From Streptomyces sp. CG4 (GTDB lineage: Bacteria; Actinomycetota; Actinomycetes; Streptomycetales; Streptomycetaceae), in the NCBI RefSeq assembly GCF_041080655.1, contig NZ_CP163525.1:3162001-3226000 (forward strand): a stretch of 64,000 bases of DNA, given 5' to 3'. Below the pieces are notes generated by a model. That model was not told the DNA's origin, ran no database searches, and saw nothing but the letters and a program-made list of their open reading frames with translations. This document shows positions 59,532-64,000 of the stretch, piece by piece; position 1 is the stretch's first letter; each line of letters opens with the position of its first letter. Position numbers and translations under genes: made by a program.

Positions 59532-59852
59532 ATGAGCAGGTACGCAGCCGCGAGGATCTACGCCCTCCCGGAGTCGCTCGACGAGTTGGTCGGGCCGACT
59601 TCCGGCACCGTCACCCTGCCCCGGCACATCGACTGGGGCCCGCACTACGAGTACGACCTAGCCGACGAGGCCGACCTGCTCCTTATGTACGAGCGGGTCA
59701 TCCGGGAAGCCCAGACCGCAGCCGACCTGCGGGCATACCTGAGCGCCGATCTGTTGCGCCGGCACTGGGCGGACCTGTTCCTGCCCGCCCCGGTCCGTGC
59801 GTCCTGGCAGGCCCGCTTCCCCGAGCTCTCACCTGCGGCGGCCGCAGCGTAG
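59532..59852 (+). CDS. Antitoxin-like partner of an AbiEii-type toxin
   Basis: 106 residues from ATG 59532 (GGGCGT just upstream). MSRYAAARIYALPESLDELVGPTSGTVTLPRHIDWGPHYEYDL (two phrases), then helical YERVIREAQTAADLRAYLSADLLRRHW and FLPAPVRASWQARFPEL. This short family regularly precedes nucleotidyltransferase AbiEii/AbiGii toxin genes in actinomycetes. Its stop overlaps the toxin GTG by one base (TAGTG), so the pair was translationally coupled. Intact, while the toxin is broken. Confidence 0.7.
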   Translation: MSRYAAARIYALPESLDELVGPTSGTVTLPRHIDWGPHYEYDLADEADLLLMYERVIREAQTAADLRAYLSADLLRRHWADLFLPAPVRASWQARFPELSPAAAAA

Positions 59853-59884
59853 TGGACGAGCTGCACCGCTTCCTAATCCTGTTG

Positions 59885-61081
59885 TCAAGCTGCCGTAGTC
59901 ACCGGCGGTGTCACTTCGTAGCACCGCCGGTCACGGATCAGAGCCCAGATGACGTTGACGCGTCGGCGGGCGAGGGCGAGCACGGCCTGGACGTGCTTCT
60001 TGCCCTCGGCGCGTTTGCGGTCATAAAACTTCCGTGAGTTCGGGTCGTAGCGGACACTGACCAGTGCGGAGGTGTAGAAGACGCGCTGGAGTCTTCGGTG
60101 GTAGGCGATTGGCCGGTGGAGGTTGCCGCTGACCTTGCCGGAGTCACGAGGAGCTGGAGCGACGCCGGCGAAGGCCGCCAAGGCATCTGGGGAATCGAAA
60201 TCGTCCAGGCTGCCGCCGACAGCGGCGATGAACTCGGCACCGAGAACGGTGCCGATGCCCGGGACGCTCAGGACGATGTCGGCGAGCTCGTGTTCGCGAA
60301 ACCGGCCCTCGATGAGCCTGTCCATCCCGGAGATCTGCTCGTTGAGGGCCATCACCTCCTCGGCCAGGGTGTGGACCAGCTTCGCGATGGTCTTCTCCCC
60401 GGGGACGGCGGTGTGCTGCCGCTCGGCGGCCTCGACTGCGGTTTCGGCCAGGGCTCTGGCGCATCGGACCTTGCGGTTGGTCAGCCACTTCGTCAGCCGC
60501 GCGACCCCGGCCCGGCGGATCGCGTCCGGTGTCTGGTATCCCGTCAGCAGCCTGAGCGGACCGGTGTTGGTCACGTCCAGGGCCTTTTCCAGGGCCGGGA
60601 ACATGCTCAGCAGGGTGCCGCGCAGGCGGTTGACGACGCGGGTGCGGTCCTCGACGAGGTCGGCCCGGCGTCCGGTCAGCAGCTTCAACTCGATGGCGGC
60701 TTCGTCGCCGGGTTGGATGGGCCGCAGGTCGCGACGCATCCTGGCCTGGTCGGCGATGACGTAGGCGTCGCGGGCGTCGGTCTTGCCCTCGCCGCGGTAG
60801 CCGTCGGAGGCCCGGTTGACCAGGCGGCCAGGCATGTAGAGGACCTCCTGGCCGTGGTTGACCAGCAGGGCCAACAACAGTGCGGGTTCCCCGCCGGTCA
60901 TGTCGATGGCCCAGGTGACCTGGCGGCCGTCGGCCAAGTCGAGGGCGTCGCCGATCAGCTTCAACAGCTCGGGCTCGTCGTTGGCCACCCGCCGCGACAG
61001 CAGCGTCTTGCCGTCTGCGTCCAGGGCGAGGGCGTGATGGTGGCCCTTGCCGCTGTCGATCCCCGCCCATATCCGGCTCAT
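59885..61081 (-). CDS. IS110 family transposase (DEDD recombinase)
   Basis: 398 residues from ATG 61081 (AGGAG 4 nt upstream; an in-frame ATG at 61105 is an alternative). N-terminal RuvC-like DEDD domain: MSRIWAGIDSGKGHHHALALD, WAIDMTGGEPALLLALLV, and TDARDAYVIADQARMR. C-terminal Transposase_20 domain: VLSVPGIGTVLGAEFIAAVGG, then FAGVAPAPRDSGKVSGN with the nucleophilic Ser region, and HRRLQRVFYTSALVSVR. The frame is intact, so it may be active. The stop lies 10 nt inside the element end. Confidence 0.95.
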   Translation of the reverse strand: MSRIWAGIDSGKGHHHALALDADGKTLLSRRVANDEPELLKLIGDALDLADGRQVTWAIDMTGGEPALLLALLVNHGQEVLYMPGRLVNRASDGYRGEGKTDARDAYVIADQARMRRDLRPIQPGDEAAIELKLLTGRRADLVEDRTRVVNRLRGTLLSMFPALEKALDVTNTGPLRLLTGYQTPDAIRRAGVARLTKWLTNRKVRCARALAETAVEAAERQHTAVPGEKTIAKLVHTLAEEVMALNEQISGMDRLIEGRFREHELADIVLSVPGIGTVLGAEFIAAVGGSLDDFDSPDALAAFAGVAPAPRDSGKVSGNLHRPIAYHRRLQRVFYTSALVSVRYDPNSRKFYDRKRAEGKKHVQAVLALARRRVNVIWALIRDRRCYEVTPPVTTAA

Positions 61082-61105
61082 CGCGCTCCTGACGTGCGTG
61101 TTCAT

Positions 61106-61314
61106 TCTGTATGTGCCACGGACGACCTCGCCGGCATTGCTCTACACAGCGACTTGTTCGCACTTCCTAATCGGCGGCCGAGTCGTCGTGGGGTGCCGGG
61201 CGGCGAAGCGATGCAAGCCACGAGGCGGCAGCCAACTGATAGCCACACCCAGCACCCCTGGGCGACCCAACCCTACGAATGGCTCGATCAACCCGATCAA
61301 GAAGGTAGAGCCGA
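61106..61314 (-). ncRNA. Candidate bridge RNA region of the IS110 element
   Basis: A 209-nt non-coding leader upstream of the transposase, where IS110-group elements encode their bridge RNA. On the transposase strand it contains the stem TCGTGG / CCACGA (about 61181-61226) and, just after it, GATTAGGAAG (61172-61163), identical to the element-target junction at the other end (59878-59869). Limits and folding are not determined. The call follows from family architecture plus this match. Confidence 0.4.
61163..61172 (+). repeat. 10-bp match CTTCCTAATC between IS leader and left junction
   Basis: CTTCCTAATC occurs at 61163-61172 inside the IS leader and at 59869-59878 across the junction between toxin gene and IS element. 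Excising between these copies does not restore the toxin frame, so they are not the ends of the insertion. Confidence 0.6.
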
Positions 61315-61968
61315 CTGATCCGCATCGGGCTCGACGCTCTCGCTGACGACTTCGGCTATGCCCTGGCAGGCGGCTACGCCGTCCAAGCCCACCAGATCGT
61401 CAACCGAGTCAGTGACGACGTCGACCTCTTTGCTCCGATCGACCGGGCCACGGTGGAGATGCCAGCAGCCACGGAACGCGTCATCGCCGCATACGAAGCC
61501 GCGGGCTTCACTGTGGAACTGGCCCACCAGAACCCCGAGCGCACCTACACCCGGCTGAGCGTCACCGACCCCGTCAGCGGTACCCAGAACAAGGTGGAAC
61601 TCGTCGCCGAGTTCCTCAACCACCCACCCGTGCCCTCCGAGCTCGGCCCCGTCCTGCACCCCGACGACGTCGCCGCAGGGAAGACCACCGCCCTCGACGG
61701 CCGGGCCGAGGTCCGCGACGCCATCGACGTCGACGGCCTCCTCAAGGCCGGATACACCCGCGAACGCCTGATGGAGCTGGCCAAGCAGAACGACGACGGC
61801 TTTGATCCGCGGATGTTCGCTGACTCACTCGCCCGTATCCAGCGCTACACCGACAAGTAATTTGCCGCCTACGGCCTTACCGCCGCCGAAGCTGCATCCC
61901 TGCGTGAGAGATTCGGCGACTGGCAACGCGAACTCGTCGCTCCGCAGAACGAGAAGCCCGCGGAGTAG

Positions 61969-62161
61969 CGAGCCACAGCAGCAGCGACCGTTTCGTCGTC
62001 TTGCCAGCAGCCATGCGACAGAACCCGACCGCCAATGCGAACCCTCTGTAGCCTGGCCGTATTTCTCTCGAACGATCACAGCTGCGTGGTGGTTGCAGGA
62101 GCTGGTCCCCGTCCGGGGCTACGGCACAGCGACCAGCCGCTGTGCCTGCTCTAAAGGATGC
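61969..62161. other. Gap between toxin remnant and integrase
   Basis: 193 bp with no supported gene; a small CCCCG-TC-CGGGG hairpin at 62107-62118 could lie in the integrase 3' region. Confidence 0.4.
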
Positions 62162-63526
62162 TCAGTCGTACTCGTCCAACAGTGCCTGGATGCGCTGATT
62201 GGCGATCGCGACCCGCCCGTACAGGCACTTGGCGTACTTGGTCATGAGGACCTCCACACTGTTGCCGGCGCGTTCCGCGACCTCTGCGGGGTCGACACCG
62301 GCATTGAGCCAGGTGGAAAGGGCTGAGTGGCGCAGGTCGTACGGGCGAGCCGCGAGTGGGGTGTTCACCAGGTCGGATGGAAGGCCCAGTTGCCGGGCTT
62401 CGTGCCAGACGGTGTCGTACGTGCTGAAGGCGAGGATGCCACCCCGTTCATTGAAGAACAGCCGCCCGTCGCTGGCCGTACCGAAGGTTTGGATACTCTC
62501 TCGCCACATCGCCACCAGACCGGGAGGAAGCGGCACGGGGCGGGTCTCCCCCGGCGGACGCCCCTTCAGACCACGCTCATCATGGAGTTGTCCGGTGTCG
62601 GTCCACTTCTTGCCCGCCTGGGGTCGAGTGACGTGCAGAATCACCCTGCCCCAGCCCTCCGCAGGCAGGACACAGTCCGGCAGGGTCACCGCGACCGCCT
62701 CCTCTGGCCGCAGCCCGGCGTAGTACATGCCGGCGAATAGCCCGACCAGCCGCCGTCCGCGGGCCCGCCGGTAACCGCCTACGTAAGAGACGGCGCAGAG
62801 CAGGGAGCGAGCCTGGGCGGGGTTGGCGACCACCCGAGGGTCGATCTGCTTGACGGTCTTGGCGATCCGCCAGTTGATGTTGGCGATCGGATCGCTGCGG
62901 AGCGTGCCCTGCTCGATGGCGTACCGCACGGCATTCACGAGGGTCATGCGCTTATGCCGCTGGGTCTCGGCGGCTGCAACCGTACCGTCCTGTTTCAGCT
63001 GCAGGACTTGCAACACGGCCCGCATCACGGCCGCATCCATCAGGTCGGTCAGCGGGCGGGACGCCTTCTCCACCCAGCGCAGAGCAAGCCGCACGTCCGG
63101 GGGTGCCGTGTGCAGCTCCGGCCGGGGCAGGACGAAGGCCCAGTCCCGCAGTGCACGCCGCAGCAACTCGTCATTCGGGCGGCCTCGCACGTCGCGAAGC
63201 ATTGCCTGGGTGATCGCGCAGAGCGCGGCGTTCGTCTCGTTGCGGGTCTTCGCCGCGATCTGCGGCCAGCGCATTGCCAGGTAATCAAGAGCAAAGGCGT
63301 ACCAGCTGATGGTGACCGAGCCGTGGCCCGTCCCTGCAGTGGACGGCGCATCATCCGCGCCCTGCCGGACTGCCCGGACCAGCGCGGCACCAAGTTCCTC
63401 GGCCAGCACCGTGACGTCCGTCGCGCCTCCCGCGGAACGGCTTTTGCCAGACCTAGCCGCGATCACCGTCCTTCCACCACGTCTGCTTCTGGGGACGCCG
63501 CGTGTATGCGATGCCGAACTCCTCAT
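62162..63526 (-). CDS. Tyrosine recombinase (integrase), N-terminus uncertain
   Basis: 454 residues from ATG 63526 (GGAAGGG 11 nt upstream); GTG 63466 and GTG 63598 are alternatives. The core-binding SAM-like domain starts near SWYAFALDYLAMRWPQIAAKTR. Catalytic domain: Arg in YYAGLRPEEAVAVTL, the HxxR region as RPYDLRHSALSTWL (Tyr where His is common), and ERAGNSVEVLMTKYAKCLYG with the Tyr nucleophile. The usual N-terminal arm-binding domain is poorly matched in this frame, while another frame nearby (TRRPQKQTWWKDGDRG) looks more like it, so a frameshift near 63455-63470 is possible. Likely the integrase of the accessory element beside tRNA-Arg. Confidence 0.8.
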   Translation of the reverse strand: MRSSASHTRGVPRSRRGGRTVIAARSGKSRSAGGATDVTVLAEELGAALVRAVRQGADDAPSTAGTGHGSVTISWYAFALDYLAMRWPQIAAKTRNETNAALCAITQAMLRDVRGRPNDELLRRALRDWAFVLPRPELHTAPPDVRLALRWVEKASRPLTDLMDAAVMRAVLQVLQLKQDGTVAAAETQRHKRMTLVNAVRYAIEQGTLRSDPIANINWRIAKTVKQIDPRVVANPAQARSLLCAVSYVGGYRRARGRRLVGLFAGMYYAGLRPEEAVAVTLPDCVLPAEGWGRVILHVTRPQAGKKWTDTGQLHDERGLKGRPPGETRPVPLPPGLVAMWRESIQTFGTASDGRLFFNERGGILAFSTYDTVWHEARQLGLPSDLVNTPLAARPYDLRHSALSTWLNAGVDPAEVAERAGNSVEVLMTKYAKCLYGRVAIANQRIQALLDEYD

Positions 63527-63598
63527 CACGTCCACCACCCTTCCGGCCAGGTAAACGCAGAAGAACCCGGAGACAATGGCGCCCTTGAGCGGCAGCAC

Positions 63599-64000
63599 TC
63601 TGGCTCTTGAAACAACAAGGGCCGACCAAGGCTGCTCTGCGTGACCACACGATCACCAAATGCCCACTCTGGCGCGCACCGACAACCTACGAGTGGTCGA
63701 GTGGTCACCACTACGGCCCCCTGGCCGAGGGGGCTCACCCTCGGATCAATCGCCCGACCCTGGAGCGGACCCTCTCCCGCTTCGTCGAAACGGTCACCAA
63801 ACCCACCACCAACCCGGCATCGCCCTCTTCGCCGATGCTGGCCTGCACAGCCACAAGCTTGCCCTCGCCGGCCCCGAACACGTCACGATCCTCACCCTCA
63901 GGCCCCGAGGACCTGTCCCCCGTGCGTCGGACGGGTCACCGTCGAGGTCTGATCCGGTCCTTCCGGCACTGTGAAGCCGCAGGCCAGGGCGTTGTTCAGG
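63599..64000. other. Window end without a supported gene
   Basis: 402 bp. Open frames on the plus strand (from 63641 and 63660) are Pro/Arg-rich and resemble no family. On the minus strand a frame enters from the window edge (LNNALACGFTVPEGPDQTST) and stops near 63910; it could be the tail of a gene lying outside, but I cannot identify it. No copy of the tRNA-Arg 3' end is visible here. Confidence 0.4.

Larger units (their letters stand above)
59875..61316 (-). mobile_element. IS110-family insertion sequence inserted in the toxin gene
   Basis: About 1442 bp bounded by CT at 59873-59874 and CT at 61315-61316. Removing it restores the toxin frame with a CTG leucine codon. One transposase gene reads toward the left end, leaving only about 10 nt there and about 230 nt before the gene start at the other end, the layout of IS110-group elements (recombinase with a non-coding leader). 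No terminal inverted repeats or target duplication beyond CT, as expected. An alternative join using ATCC cannot be excluded but would require the rare codon CTA in the target. Confidence 0.85.
59852..61968 (+). pseudogene. AbiEii/AbiGii-type nucleotidyltransferase toxin, split by an IS element and with a nonsense codon
   Basis: The 5' part (59852-59874) encodes VDELHRFL; the rest resumes at 61315-61317. Joining the parts at the shared CT gives MDELHRFLIRIGLDALADDF and GYALAGGYAVQAHQIVNRVSDDVDLFA, the GG-Y...DxD nucleotidyltransferase motif of AbiEii toxins. A second lesion, TAA at 61858-61860, stops the frame after RIQRYTDK; the frame then runs on with FAAYGLTAAEAASLRERFGDW to TAG at 61966-61968, as expected of the full family. 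So the toxin is inactivated at least twice, and the antitoxin-like gene is left alone. Confidence 0.85.

Noticed and set aside
59869..61172. CTTCCTAATC copies as target-site duplication bounding the IS element
   Set aside because: Excision between them leaves a non-toxin sequence after HRFLI; only the CT (or ATCC) join restores the toxin frame, and IS110 elements do not make 10-bp duplications.
61047..61346. Plus-strand frame running through the IS leader into the toxin region
   Set aside because: It has no family resemblance and crosses the element end; the toxin continues in a different frame.
63660..63974. A 104-codon plus-strand frame at the window end
   Set aside because: Pro/Arg/Ser-rich, no ribosome site of note, no similarity that I recognise.

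Overview
This window is a high-GC actinobacterial chromosome segment, almost certainly Streptomyces. The evidence is strong third-position G/C bias, many GTG and TTG starts, the Scy and FilP polar-growth proteins, the NucS mismatch endonuclease, a chitinase promoter with the paired 12-bp repeats typical of Streptomyces, and a gene order that I recall (not checked) as syntenic with the S. coelicolor SCO5350-SCO5406 region read in reverse.

Layout. 0-5.3 kb: the end of an AIM24-family gene, a MarR regulator, an MFS exporter and an acyl-CoA group (MeaB, acetyl-CoA acetyltransferase, methylmalonyl-CoA epimerase). 5.5-10.6 kb: scy and filP, which organise tip growth. 10.7-14.8 kb: two tandem paralogous ABC exporter pairs. 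14.8-22.1 kb: a small zinc-finger protein, an LLM flavin oxidoreductase, an SCO5389-type protein, nucS, a large membrane-anchored P-loop protein, a STAS protein and a 3-hydroxybutyryl-CoA dehydrogenase. 22.4-24.3 kb: an unfamiliar coupled three-gene unit (single-pass peptide, XRE/sigma-like hybrid, Sel1-like protein). 24.3-30.4 kb: a decayed MerR remnant, a TetR-controlled drug-type ABC exporter, ATP:cob(I)alamin adenosyltransferase, a membrane protein and a two-component system. 30.4-32.4 kb: a secreted GH18 chitinase.

32.4-58.8 kb is a core housekeeping block, almost all on the minus strand: the complete atpIBEFHAGDC operon behind a Rex-like operator, a WecA-like lipid-carrier transferase, glyA, an LMW phosphatase homologue lacking its nucleophilic cysteine, tsaC/sua5, prmC-prfA, rpmE, an LCP ligase, rho, hom-thrC-thrB, lysA, the ArgS-like pseudo-enzyme nrtL and a response regulator.

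59.0-64 kb is accessory DNA beside a tRNA-Arg(CCG). It holds an AbiE-type toxin-antitoxin pair whose toxin gene is split by an IS110-family element and also carries a nonsense codon, followed by a tyrosine recombinase. The split can be repaired exactly on paper: joining the flanks at a shared CT dinucleotide restores the toxin frame, and the roughly 210-nt leader of the IS element is the expected location of a bridge RNA. This and the three-gene unit at 22.4 kb are the most interesting parts of the window.

Functional links: MeaB, the epimerase and the cobalamin adenosyltransferase all serve the methylmalonyl-CoA mutase route; hom/thrC/thrB/lysA are the aspartate-family branch; prmC, prfA, rpmE and tsaC are translation functions.
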